DNA of 35,782 nt from an uncultured Bacteroidota bacterium (GCA_903887005.1 CAISOH010000221.1:1-35782); one strand, 5' to 3'. Numbered from the stretch's first letter, positions 17,546 to 25,923 are shown. Translations and numbers: made by a program. Notes: generated from the letters alone by a model not told the origin.

Positions 17546-17632
17546 CCTGTATCTGAATATTGAGGGCAGGTATGGAATACCCGCGTCAAAGACGCTGTGC
17601 CGGGGCATTCTCGTTGCAAACGAGAACGAGTT
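17546..17632 (+). repeat. REP-like element, copy 3 of 3
   Basis: Same unit and orientation as 15665-15832, on the other side of the NHL gene: ctgtatctgaatattgaggg, gcgtcaaagacgc, ctcgttgcaaacgag. Confidence 0.88.
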
Positions 17633-17644
17633 AGGAAAGAGTGC

Positions 17645-17759
17645 TCATTTATAGTATTGAGTGAAGAAAAAATATGCCGCAATCTGCATAATTAACACCA
17701 GTATTACCACGAAGAAAAAATACGCCAGTTTTGTTTTTAGGAAGTATTCATCATCTGCA
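17645..17759 (-). other. Open stretch encoding one hydrophobic segment, no start codon
   Basis: A minus-strand frame of 38 codons reads KTKLAYFFFVVILVLIMQIA followed by AYFFFTQYYK and a stop. It looks like a transmembrane helix with a basic flank, but no start codon precedes it. It could be the relic of a membrane protein or a chance frame. Confidence 0.25.
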
Positions 17760-17848
17760 AATTAGTATAAACTTGCATGACTTTTACTCTTTGAATAAAG
17801 TGAATAAATAATTCTCTAATTATCAGATTGACGATTTAAATTTGTCTT

Positions 17849-18175
17849 ATGACTGCTTCACAGAAATATAGAATACTGGATTTGATAGAGCAGATTGAAA
17901 AGGTGGATAAAATGATATTATTTCATGAAAATAGTCCTTCGAAGTTAATGGCGGAACAATATGAGTACAGGAAAAAGTTGTTCTTTAAAGAATTGATTGA
18001 GGAAATAATGAAAATAGATGATCTTTCAAAATACAGTTTTAAGTTAATCAGCCTGGCAATTAATAAATTTTATCCTGAATTAGTTCAGTCATCAGCAGGT
18101 AAGGAATCGAAGAGTATTAAGATCAATAAGCAGCTTAAAGAATTTAAAGAATTGGAGGCTGTACTTGTTGCTTAG
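17849..18175 (+). CDS. Hypothetical helical protein, 108 aa
   Basis: I do not recognise this protein. It is rich in Lys, Glu, Leu and Ile, with no signal peptide or membrane segment, and should be mostly helical (IEQIEKVDKMILFHENSPSK, then FFKELIEEIMKIDDLS). The sequence is not repeat-derived and the composition suits a soluble protein. A TAAATTTG at 17837-17844 matches the -7 consensus but sits only 4 bp from the ATG, so transcription might be leaderless or start elsewhere. An HNH endonuclease remnant follows 20-150 bp downstream. It could be part of the same decayed cassette. Confidence 0.55.
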   Translation: MTASQKYRILDLIEQIEKVDKMILFHENSPSKLMAEQYEYRKKLFFKELIEEIMKIDDLSKYSFKLISLAINKFYPELVQSSAGKESKSIKINKQLKEFKELEAVLVA

Positions 18176-18193
18176 CATGCAGGAAATTGCCTA

Positions 18194-18330
18194 CTAAGAA
18201 TCCGGGACTGAATTATTTTTAGACCATATTCTTGCCTTGGGATATAGGAGGCGAATCTACTTTTGAAAATTTACAAACGCTTTGTTCGGTTTGTAATATT
18301 GGTAAAAGTAATCTTGATTTTAATGTATAA
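18194..18330 (+). pseudogene. HNH endonuclease remnant with frameshift
   Basis: One frame gives ESGTELFLDHILA (to 18236). One base later a second frame continues WDIGGESTFENLQTLCSVCN, then IGKSNLDFNV and a stop at 18328-18330. Together they rebuild the HNH core DHI-x-P-W-x-x-GG-x-ST-x-ENLQTLC-x-x-CN-x-x-K. The first Cys pair and any N-terminal domain are missing. So this is the C-terminal half of an HNH nuclease gene carrying a +1 shift at about 18237, a leftover of a mobile or defence cassette. Confidence 0.7.
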
Positions 18331-18335
18331 ATTTG
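18328..18335 (+). promoter_or_regulatory. Possible -7 element for the retropepsin-like gene
   Basis: TAAATTTG fits TAnnTTTG and lies 19 bp before the ATG at 18355, overlapping the stop of the HNH remnant. No well-spaced -33 box was found. Confidence 0.4.
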
Positions 18336-18354
18336 CAATAAAAAATAACGGTAT

Positions 18355-18774
18355 ATGGGAATGGTATATGCGGACGTAGAATTAATAAATGGCCTTGATG
18401 AAGGCAATGCTAAACGACATATGATAGGTGAGGATGAAGTAAGAAAATTTCCGGTTAATATTTTAGTTGACTCGGGTTCCTATATGCTCGCTATTAATGA
18501 GCATATTCAGGAATATCTTCAGTTACCTGTTGTTGATTCAAAAAGAGCGCAGACTGCAGATAACCGGGTTATCGATTGTGATGTTGTAGCTCCGATTGTA
18601 TTACTATTTGAAAACCGCAGGTTTACCGGCAGCGCAATGGTGCTGCCAGGAGATTCAGAACCATTGCTGGGGACGATACCTTTGGAAGAAATGGATGTCT
18701 TGATCCATCCATTGAGGCAGGAATTGATTGTCAATCCGGAGCATCCTTTATATGCGCAGTTAAAATTAAAGTGA
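18355..18774 (+). CDS. Retropepsin-like (clan AA) aspartic protease family protein
   Basis: This small 139-residue protein has the clan AA pattern: VNILVDSGSYMLAINEHI with the active-site-like triad Asp39-Ser40-Gly41 (DSG in place of the common DTG), the flap-like region TADNRVIDCDVVAPI, and PLLGTIPLEEMDVLIHP, then a terminal VNPEHPLYAQLK. Single-domain members of this bacterial/archaeal family would dimerise to form an active site; their substrates are unknown. Length is typical. The gene is isolated between an HNH remnant and a MITE-like element. A second ATG two codons in (18361) is an alternative start. Confidence 0.8.
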   Translation: MGMVYADVELINGLDEGNAKRHMIGEDEVRKFPVNILVDSGSYMLAINEHIQEYLQLPVVDSKRAQTADNRVIDCDVVAPIVLLFENRRFTGSAMVLPGDSEPLLGTIPLEEMDVLIHPLRQELIVNPEHPLYAQLKLK

Positions 18775-18784
18775 AGGAATGTAT

Positions 18785-18936
18785 TATACTGAGCAAGGGG
18801 TAAATTAGTGGGTTAAGAACTTCGTGCAAGCTTAGGTTCATCATTCCGCATGTCATGGTTCGGCGTGGCTCACCATGACAAATTATCTATTAAGCTATAT
18901 CTGTAAGAGTCACTAATTTATCCCTTGCTGAGTCTA
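18785..18936. mobile_element. MITE-like element, 152 bp with 26-bp inverted ends
   Basis: tatactgagcaaggggtaaa... (18785-18810) and its complement (18911-18936) match at 23 of 26 positions. Inside is a hairpin with stem gtcatggt/accatgac (18852-18879). There is no coding capacity. The size, inverted ends and internal palindrome suit a non-autonomous transposable or REP-type element. The sequence tatactgagcaaggg also occurs (minus strand) at the end of the symporter remnant, around 13319-13333. Confidence 0.6.
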
Positions 18937-18942
18937 AAATAA

Positions 18943-19074
18943 AAAATATTTCCGGATGTTGAAATAACTATCATTCCTGCTTCGGGGAATTCCAAAGGGA
19001 TTGGTAACCCAAAAAAAGTTGCTGAAATGAAAAAAATACTCAGCAAAGTGAAGTACCCATTGCCAACCAGGTAG
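18943..19074 (+). other. Open stretch without a start codon upstream of recG
   Basis: A 43-codon frame reads KIFPDVEITIIPASGNSKGI, then GNPKKVAEMKKILSKVKYPL before a stop. The composition is protein-like, but there is no ATG, GTG or TTG before the conserved-looking part and I do not recognise it. It begins immediately after the MITE-like element, so it may be the 3' end of a gene cut by that insertion. Confidence 0.35.
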
Positions 19075-19200
19075 CAGTTTTATAAAATCCATTTGGGGAT
19101 TTAAGGTTTACCTGCTTATTTTTACCCTATCAACCACTCAATCTCCATATTAGAATCACCCATTGAATTCCTCAAAGGCGTTGGCCCGCAACGTGGCGAG

Positions 19201-21231
19201 ATGCTGCGCCAGGAACTGGAGATCAGCACCTTTGAAGACCTGCTATACCATTACCCCTACAGGTATTTCGACAGAACGCAACTGACTAAGATAGGCGATA
19301 TCAACGGGCAGACTGACTATGCGCAAATTGCAGGTACACTTATTAACATTACCGAAGAAGGCGAAGGCAGAAAGAAGCGGCTGGTAGCTACACTGTATGA
19401 TGATACAGGCAGGATAGAACTACTTTGGTTTCAGGGTGCGCAGTGGATGAAGAAAACACTGAAGGAAAATGAACGTTATATTGTATTTGGAAAAGTGAGC
19501 CTGTTCAGCGGCTATTATAATATAGCCCATCCTGAGATTGAACCATGGAATGCAGATACTGCTATTGCAGGTATGCAGCCTGTTTACTCCACAACTGAGA
19601 AACTAAAGATAAAGGGAATTACCAACAGGTCTTTTGCAAAGCTTACACAGGTCCTTTTTGAAAAAGTACAACCCGGAGATATACCTGAAGTACTACCTGA
19701 AAATATTCTTCGTCAATATAATTTACTAAACCGTTATCATTCGCTTCGCTGGCTGCATTTCCCTGATACGGGGGAACATGAACAGATGGCACGTTACCGG
19801 ATGAAGTGGGAAGAGTTGTTCATTTCTCAGTTGATGATAGCCCGGTTGCGCCTGCAGCATATTGCACAGCAGGGCTGGAAATTTGAAAAAGTCGGAGACC
19901 ACTTTAATGATTTTTTCAGACTACATCTTCCCTTTGAACTGACCAATGCACAAAAACGCGTTTTAAGAGAGATAAGACTTGATACCGGTACAGGCAAGCA
20001 AATGAACCGTCTGCTTCAAGGCGATGTTGGCAGCGGTAAAACGATAGTTGCTATCATGTCTATGTTGCTGGCGCTGGACAATGGGTTCCAGGCATGCATC
20101 ATGGCGCCGACAGAAATACTGGCACAACAGCATTATTTCAGCATTTCAGAATTGCTGGCAGATATGGGCATTCCTGTAAAACTGCTTACCGGTAATATTA
20201 AAGGCAAGGCACGTAAAGAGATACTTGCAGGATTGGCCTACGGGACAACGCCGATAGTTGTAGGCACACATGCGCTCATAGAAGAAAGCGTGCAGTTCAA
20301 AAACCTGGGGCTGGCAGTGATAGATGAGCAACACCGCTTTGGAGTAGGGCAGCGGGCGCGGCTATGGAAAAAGAACGAAATGCCACCTCATGTGCTGGTA
20401 ATGACAGCAACCCCCATTCCCCGTACACTTGCCATGACACTATATGGCGACCTTGAAATATCCATTATTGATGAACTGCCGCCCGGACGCAAGGAAATAA
20501 AAACGGTACACCGAAGGGATGCAGCACGTGCAGGTGTTATGGAATTTATACGCAATGAGGTGGACAAGGGCAGGCAGGCCTATATCGTTTATCCGCTGAT
20601 AGAAGAGTCTGAAAAGATGGATTATGAAAGCCTGATGGCAGGCTATGAACAGGTGAAGATCTGGTTTAACGAGAACAGGTACAGAATAGCGATGGTGCAT
20701 GGCAGGCAGAAATCTGATGAACGTGAACGCAATATGCAGCGCTTTGTGAAAGGTGAGGCCGATGTGCTGGTAGCTACTACTGTAATAGAAGTAGGTGTAA
20801 ATGTTCCCAACGCCTCCGTGATGCTTATAGAAAGCGCCGAGCGTTTTGGGCTTTCCCAGATGCACCAGCTCAGGGGGCGCGTTGGCCGCGGCGCCGATCA
20901 ATCCTATTGTGTACTCCTCACAGGCAATAAACTGTCTGATGAAAGTTACAAACGGATACAGATAATGGTATCCACAACAGATGGTTTCAAAATAGCGGAG
21001 CAAGACCTCGCCATGCGCGGTCCGGGAGATATGTATGGCACTAAACAAAGCGGCGTACTTAAATTTAAGCTGGCGGATATTGTACTTGATGGCGCAATAC
21101 TGGAAGAGACCCGCAAAGCAGCGCAGCAACTGCTTTCACAGGACCCAACACTTAGCCTGCCCCAAAACCAGGGAATAAAAAGTATGCTTGTGCAACAGGG
21201 ACGGCAATCGCATTGGGGGAAGATTAGTTAA
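19201..21231 (+). CDS. recG: ATP-dependent DNA helicase RecG (start codon unclear)
   Basis: This is the RecG branch-migration helicase that remodels stalled forks and Holliday junctions. From the first ATG it has 676 residues: the OB-fold wedge (GQTDYAQIAGTLINITEEGE), Walker A GDVGSGKT (about 274), the DEQH box in VIDEQHRFGVGQRARL, ATPIPRTLAM, QLRGRVGRG, and the RecG-typical RGPGDMYGTKQSG. The conserved N-terminus ESPIEFLKGVGPQRGE lies upstream in the same open frame (from 19105), which has no ATG, GTG or TTG. The true start is therefore a rare codon such as ATT/ATC/ATA, a sequencing or mutational loss, or 19201 with a shortened N-terminus. Confidence 0.95.
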   Translation: MLRQELEISTFEDLLYHYPYRYFDRTQLTKIGDINGQTDYAQIAGTLINITEEGEGRKKRLVATLYDDTGRIELLWFQGAQWMKKTLKENERYIVFGKVSLFSGYYNIAHPEIEPWNADTAIAGMQPVYSTTEKLKIKGITNRSFAKLTQVLFEKVQPGDIPEVLPENILRQYNLLNRYHSLRWLHFPDTGEHEQMARYRMKWEELFISQLMIARLRLQHIAQQGWKFEKVGDHFNDFFRLHLPFELTNAQKRVLREIRLDTGTGKQMNRLLQGDVGSGKTIVAIMSMLLALDNGFQACIMAPTEILAQQHYFSISELLADMGIPVKLLTGNIKGKARKEILAGLAYGTTPIVVGTHALIEESVQFKNLGLAVIDEQHRFGVGQRARLWKKNEMPPHVLVMTATPIPRTLAMTLYGDLEISIIDELPPGRKEIKTVHRRDAARAGVMEFIRNEVDKGRQAYIVYPLIEESEKMDYESLMAGYEQVKIWFNENRYRIAMVHGRQKSDERERNMQRFVKGEADVLVATTVIEVGVNVPNASVMLIESAERFGLSQMHQLRGRVGRGADQSYCVLLTGNKLSDESYKRIQIMVSTTDGFKIAEQDLAMRGPGDMYGTKQSGVLKFKLADIVLDGAILEETRKAAQQLLSQDPTLSLPQNQGIKSMLVQQGRQSHWGKIS

Positions 21232-21330
<99 letters not shown>

Positions 21331-21389
21331 ATCGTGTATCTGAATTTAATAAGAAAATCCATAATTTTATTTCCATAAAAGAGTTACTC

Positions 21390-21719
21390 ATGACAAAAGG
21401 GGAAGAATTATTTCATAAGATCGCTGCTGAAATTCCCAATACTAAGGAAAGCAAAATGTTTGGCGCACTTTGTATAAAAGCGCTGAATGGAAAAGCGGGT
21501 GTAATGTTCTGGAAAGAGGATATGATATTCAAATTAGAAGGCGAAAAGGAACAGGATGCGTTATCACTAACCGGTGCAAAATTGTTTGATCTAATGGGTG
21601 GCAGGCCTATGGGAGGATGGGTGCAGTTATCAGATATTCATGCAGCAAAATGGAAGCATTTTGCAGAAATTGCTATGAAAAATGTAGAGAAGATAAAGGT
21701 AATAAAAAAGATTAAATAA
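21390..21719 (+). CDS. TfoX/Sxy N-terminal-domain-like protein
   Basis: This 109-residue protein resembles the TfoX N-terminal domain: KMFGALCIKALNGKAGVMFW, then MIFKLEGEKEQDALSLTGAK, LFDLMGGRPMGGWVQLSDIH and WKHFAEIAMKNV, matching the family's MFG..-F-.GK and P-M-.-W-V pattern. Stand-alone single-domain members are common and their function is not established; a role in competence, as for full-length TfoX/Sxy, should not be assumed. It has no signal peptide. It is probably monocistronic. Confidence 0.7.
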   Translation: MTKGEELFHKIAAEIPNTKESKMFGALCIKALNGKAGVMFWKEDMIFKLEGEKEQDALSLTGAKLFDLMGGRPMGGWVQLSDIHAAKWKHFAEIAMKNVEKIKVIKKIK

Positions 21720-21890
21720 ATTAATGTGAATGGGTGATTTCTAAATGTAAATAAAATATAGTATTTGATAATTATATAATACATTTCATATCAAGGCTAT
21801 TTTAAAGGCTCTTCAATATATTTTAAATTTAACACATTAAATCGTACGCATAAAATAAATATTTATTTCAAAGTCCAAATCTTTTTCCTG
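21720..21890. other. A/T-rich intergenic DNA
   Basis: No gene, repeat or clear promoter was recognised. The sequence is strongly A/T-rich with several tata and aaatattt runs. The following 75 bp hold a possible small RNA. Confidence 0.5.
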
Positions 21891-21900
21891 ATATTTGCTA

Positions 21901-21965
21901 TACTAACGATGGGTTAGTAAGTACAGTCCTTTCCCGACATACCCTGGTATGTCGGGACTTTTTTT
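21901..21965 (+). ncRNA. Candidate small RNA or orphan terminator
   Basis: Two hairpins lie in tandem: tactaac/gttagta (21901-21919) and a perfect 11-bp stem tcccgacatac (21932-21942) with its complement at 21947-21957, followed by seven T. The nearest upstream gene ends 180 bp earlier. GATATTTG at 21891-21898 differs from the -7 consensus TAnnTTTG at one defined position. It could be a short structured RNA of about 60-70 nt, or only a distant terminator for the TfoX-like gene. Confidence 0.35.
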
Positions 21966-22120
21966 GCAATAGTCTATAGCATAATATCCCTTACCATGTT
22001 CAACGAGTCCTAATGCACGCATAACTTTTCATTATAAGCACTTCTGATTTCTTAAACTATCCATTTGTATAAACTAATCAACTTACTTCGTATTTTGCAC
22101 GTTCAAAAAAAATACAATTC

Positions 22121-22993
22121 ATGAAACATTTTTTCCTTTCGGTATTATTCCTTGCCGCAACAATAGTTGCTGATGCGCAAACTCCTTTAAAGCTTCCTGC
22201 GTTGAGCCCTAATGCAAAAATCTCACAGGATTTTTCTACATCTTCTATTGAGATAAGCTATAGCCGTCCTTCCATGAGAGGCCGGAAGATTTTTGGTGAC
22301 GTGGTGCCATTTGATAAAGCATGGCGTACGGGCGCTAATTCCCCCACTAAAATAAAGATTGGTGAGGAACTGGAAATTGGCGGCCAGAAAGTAAAAGCAG
22401 GAGAATACACCTTGTATGCTACGCCGGGTAAAACGGAGTGGGAGATAGTGTTGAGCAATGGTACCGGAAGTATTGGCCCGGAAGGTTATTCCAAAGAATT
22501 TGATGTGGCGCGCTTCAATATAAAGCCCACCATTACGGAAAAACAATGCCAGACATTTACGATACAGATTTCTGATATTACTTTCACAGCCTGCAAACTG
22601 GAACTGGAATGGGAAAGAACTAAAGTAGTAATACCCATAGTTGCCCGTAACTCTGATCGCATTGAGGAAAGTATTGATAAAGTAATCAATCATCCTGCGC
22701 AGTTACCTTATTTCCAGGCTGCAAGTTATTATTTTGAATCAGACAAGAAAATTGATCTCGCCAATTCTTATGTGAACAAGGCGCTGGAACAAGACCCCAA
22801 GGCATTCTATATCTGGTATCTTAAAGCACGGATTGAAAAGAAACTTGGTAATGAAGCGGAAGCTATGGCAGCTGCAAAGAAATCTATGGAATTAGCTAAG
22901 GGCTCTGCTAATGAAAGAGAGTACATGAATAATAACCAAAAAATTATTGATGATATAAATAGGTCAAAACCCAAAAAACAGGTAAATGATTAA
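22121..22993 (+). CDS. DUF2911 exported protein with TPR-like C-terminus
   Basis: This 290-residue protein has a signal peptide (about 1-19, ending ADAQ). The DUF2911 domain follows, with SIEISYSRPSMRGRKIFGDV, PFDKAWRTGANSPTKIKIGE and the sugar-binding-like strand AGEYTLYATPGKTEWEIVLS. Residues after about 190 are helical with a TPR-like pair (ANSYVNKALEQDPKAFYIWY, EAMAAAKKSMELAKG). DUF2911 proteins are frequent in Bacteroidota; their function is not known. A possible promoter is the TTTG at 22064-22067 with TATTTTG at 22091-22097. The gene ends with its own terminator (23042-23069). Confidence 0.9.
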   Translation: MKHFFLSVLFLAATIVADAQTPLKLPALSPNAKISQDFSTSSIEISYSRPSMRGRKIFGDVVPFDKAWRTGANSPTKIKIGEELEIGGQKVKAGEYTLYATPGKTEWEIVLSNGTGSIGPEGYSKEFDVARFNIKPTITEKQCQTFTIQISDITFTACKLELEWERTKVVIPIVARNSDRIEESIDKVINHPAQLPYFQAASYYFESDKKIDLANSYVNKALEQDPKAFYIWYLKARIEKKLGNEAEAMAAAKKSMELAKGSANEREYMNNNQKIIDDINRSKPKKQVND

Positions 22994-23041
22994 CCTTTAA
23001 AACGGTTATCGTTGTAAGTCTTTATGTAAATAGTACATTTG

Positions 23042-23069
23042 AACCGGCAAAATAATTGCCGGTTTTTTT
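23042..23069 (+). terminator. Terminator of the DUF2911 gene
   Basis: aaccggcaa (23042-23050) pairs with ttgccggtt (23056-23064) over a 5-nt loop and continues into a T run. It occupies the space between the DUF2911 stop and the PIG-L start, ruling out the earlier TTG start for PIG-L. Confidence 0.85.
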
Positions 23070-23077
23070 ATTTCATT

Positions 23078-25549
23078 ATGAGGAAGATACTTTTCACACT
23101 TATTTATATAGTCGCTGCGGCAAATCTTTATGCGCAACAGGTCCGGCCTGCCAATTCAGAAAAGATTTATCACGAGATAGCTCAGTTACGCCATCTTGTC
23201 AACGTGTTATATGTAGCGGCCCACCCTGATGATGAGAATACCCGCCTGCTGGCATGGCTGGTAAATGACAGGAACATACGTACTGGATACCTCTCTTTAA
23301 CCCGGGGAGACGGAGGGCAGAATATATTGGGCAGCGAGCAGGGAGAAGCACTAGGACTTATAAGGACTCACGAACTGATGGAAGCCCGCAAGCTCGATGG
23401 CGCAGAGCAGTATTTTTCCCGTGCTATAGATTTTGGTTTTTCCAAGACCCAGGAAGAAACATTCAAACACTGGACAGAATACCTGCTTACTTATGATGCC
23501 GTTTGGGTGATGCGCAAATTCAGGCCTGATGTGGTGATTTGCCGTTTCCCGCCTAATGTAATGGCAGGACATGGCCAACATGCCGCATCTGCAATAATCG
23601 CGGCAAAGGCATATAAAATGACGGGGGATAAATTGCAATATACAGAGCAACTGCATACTTATCCTGCCTGGAAACCGAAAAGGTTGTTGTTGAATACTTA
23701 TCGTTTTGGCGACCGTAACACCACTTCCGAAGACCAGTTCAAACTTGCGGTGGGGCAATATGTTCCGGAAATAGGAATGGGTGTAGGGGAGCTTGCAGGG
23801 TTAAGCCGCAGCATACATAAAAGCCAGGGAGCAGGTACGCCGGGAGTACCCGGCATTCAAACAGAATATTTCAAAATGGTGGACGGGGATAGCCTTTCAC
23901 AATCATTATTTGATGGGATAGATATAACATGGAACCGGGTTGGCAAGCCGGAAATTGGAGAGGATCTGAAGCTCATAGAAGAACAGTATGATTTCAGGCA
24001 TCCGGATGCAAGCATTCCTGCGCTACTGGCTGTCCGGAATAAAATTGCAACCGTAACGGATGATTACTGGCGAAAACAAAAGATGGACGAGATAGACAGG
24101 ACAATACTTGATTGCACCGGCCTTTTAGCTGAACTTTATACTAAACAGCCACAGGCTGTCAGGGGCGCTTCTTTGCCTTTTACACTTCGTGTTATTGCGA
24201 GGTCCAATACCCCTGTGATGTTGAACAGTATTGAATGGGGCAGCGCAGATACTATGGTGAGAATGGTTATTTCAAATGATACTTTAAGGACCTTTGAACG
24301 TACAATCACCATACCATCAAATACGCCTGTTACACAGCCTTACTGGCTGTCCACCCCGCATATCTCGGGTTCAGATATGTACACTATACCCAATGACACA
24401 TTGATTGGATTGCCGGAAACACCGAATAATCTTAATGCTACTTTACAAATAAGTATAGGCGGGACTTATTTTTCAATAAAGGTACCCTTGTCTTATAAAA
24501 AACTGGATCCAATAAAAGGCGATGTTGTAGAGCAACTAAGAATAGTACCTGATGCAACTATTGCGTTCAATACAACACTGTTAATTACTAATCCCGACGG
24601 CTCCGTTCAGGCAGATGTTCGCTTACATGCCTATAAAGAAATAAAGGATGCTGTGCTGACCGTTTCCGGAACGAAATCTGAAGTAGCGGTTATTAAGGGC
24701 CTTAATTTAAGCCTGTCTGCCGATACTATAATAACAGTCAAAGTATCGCCGCAGTTATCTGTAGCGCAAAGCAAGGATGATTATTACCTGACCGCGGAAT
24801 TAGCAGCAAACGGAAATAAATATGATAAATCCCTTTTCCTGATACAGTATAATCATTTGCCTACGCTTCAGTACTTCACAATGGCTTATACTAAAGTATT
24901 GCGCGCCAACTGGAAATGTACAGCAAAACATATTGGCTTTATAGAAGGTGCTGGTGATTATATACCCTCCTTTTTACGGCTTGCTGGTATGGAAGTTGAT
25001 GTGCTGAAAGAAGCTGATCTTACCAATGCCCAAAAACTCAAAAAGTATGACGCCATCATAACGGGTATAAGGGCTGTGAATGTGGAAAAGCGCATGGCCT
25101 ACTGGCTGCCGGTATTAATGGAATATGCCCAAAATGGGGGTACACTGGTGATGCAATACAATACAACCCAGGATATGGCCACCACCAAACTAGGCCCGTA
25201 TCCTTTTACCCTCGCATCTGACCAAAGGGTAACTGAAGAGGATGCGGCAGTCACTTTCCCTGATCCGAAAAATAAAATACTCAACTACCCGAATAAAATT
25301 ACAGACGCTGATTTTGCAGGCTGGGTACAGGAGCGGGGACTCTATTTCGCATCTAAATGGGATGACAAGTACACGCCTTTATTCTCCATGCATGATGCCG
25401 GTGAGCAGCCGCTGAATGGCGGTACCCTCTATGCTAAAGTTGGAAAAGGAAACTACATCTATACTTCGCTTTCTTTCTCCCGCCAGTTGCCGGTAGGGAA
25501 TAAGGGAGCGATACGGCTGCTGATGAATATGCTGAGTGCAGGGAAATAA
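23078..25549 (+). CDS. PIG-L/LmbE family deacetylase, exported
   Basis: I start the gene at ATG 23078, which gives a clean signal peptide (MRKILFTLIYIVAAANLYAQ). The frame also opens at TTG 23039, but that codon lies beside the upstream terminator. The N-terminal third is a PIG-L domain: VAAHPDDENTRLLAWLVNDR with the zinc ligands His-Pro-Asp-Asp, TRGDGGQN, a conserved ELMEARKLDG, and a later GHGQHAASA that supplies the third zinc ligand. Relatives remove acetyl groups from GlcNAc-type sugars. The rest is beta-rich, ending in a GATase-like region (YDAIITGIRAVNVEKRMAYW, GGTLVMQYN). It probably acts in the periplasm on a glycan or glycoconjugate. Confidence 0.9.
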   Translation: MRKILFTLIYIVAAANLYAQQVRPANSEKIYHEIAQLRHLVNVLYVAAHPDDENTRLLAWLVNDRNIRTGYLSLTRGDGGQNILGSEQGEALGLIRTHELMEARKLDGAEQYFSRAIDFGFSKTQEETFKHWTEYLLTYDAVWVMRKFRPDVVICRFPPNVMAGHGQHAASAIIAAKAYKMTGDKLQYTEQLHTYPAWKPKRLLLNTYRFGDRNTTSEDQFKLAVGQYVPEIGMGVGELAGLSRSIHKSQGAGTPGVPGIQTEYFKMVDGDSLSQSLFDGIDITWNRVGKPEIGEDLKLIEEQYDFRHPDASIPALLAVRNKIATVTDDYWRKQKMDEIDRTILDCTGLLAELYTKQPQAVRGASLPFTLRVIARSNTPVMLNSIEWGSADTMVRMVISNDTLRTFERTITIPSNTPVTQPYWLSTPHISGSDMYTIPNDTLIGLPETPNNLNATLQISIGGTYFSIKVPLSYKKLDPIKGDVVEQLRIVPDATIAFNTTLLITNPDGSVQADVRLHAYKEIKDAVLTVSGTKSEVAVIKGLNLSLSADTIITVKVSPQLSVAQSKDDYYLTAELAANGNKYDKSLFLIQYNHLPTLQYFTMAYTKVLRANWKCTAKHIGFIEGAGDYIPSFLRLAGMEVDVLKEADLTNAQKLKKYDAIITGIRAVNVEKRMAYWLPVLMEYAQNGGTLVMQYNTTQDMATTKLGPYPFTLASDQRVTEEDAAVTFPDPKNKILNYPNKITDADFAGWVQERGLYFASKWDDKYTPLFSMHDAGEQPLNGGTLYAKVGKGNYIYTSLSFSRQLPVGNKGAIRLLMNMLSAGK

Positions 25550-25920
25550 TTTTGTATTATAATAAATCTGGTACAATTGTTGTGGTATTAGACTTTGAAA
25601 ATATACCACTTTGCTATTCCCTTTATTACAAAATTCTTTTCTTAAGTTGCCTTAAAACCTTTCCCAGCTTGTATTTACCTTTAGGCCAAGGGACAAACAA
25701 AATGCCCAGGTGGGCTTCTTCAGAGTGGACTTATCCGCATTCGTGGAGTGTCTCCTCTCACCCAAGTTATTCTTATGTATTAGGTTTGTTAGTTTCACAT
25801 CCCGGGATATTATCTGCTTAGTCGGTCAGGTGCATTATATGGGATTGATGGCGACCTACTACAAAATATGGATGGGAAATGATGTGTAAAAATCGTTTAC
25901 CGGCAACGTGGAAACAGTTT
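25550..25920. other. Intergenic DNA with no supported gene
   Basis: A plus-strand frame of 89 codons (25552-25821) and a minus-strand frame over about 25660-25810 (containing ERRHSTNADKSTLKKPTWAF) are both open, but neither matches a family I recognise and neither has a ribosome-binding site or promoter. It may be debris of a repeat element. Confidence 0.45.
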
Positions 25921-25923
25921 ATG

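Noticed and set aside
20440-21129. 229-codon minus-strand frame opposite recG
   Set aside because: It lies wholly inside the helicase gene, antisense, and its His/Tyr/Phe-rich translation is what the complement of helicase codons gives.
22223-22693. 156-codon minus-strand frame opposite the DUF2911 gene
   Set aside because: Antisense shadow; the plus strand has a signal peptide and domain motifs.
23039-23077. Upstream TTG start of the PIG-L gene
   Set aside because: It lies in the terminator hairpin of the previous gene; ATG 23078 gives a proper signal peptide.
25552-25821. 89-codon plus-strand frame after the PIG-L gene
   Set aside because: No family resemblance, no ribosome-binding site or promoter, and a competing open frame on the other strand; the composition is not protein-like.
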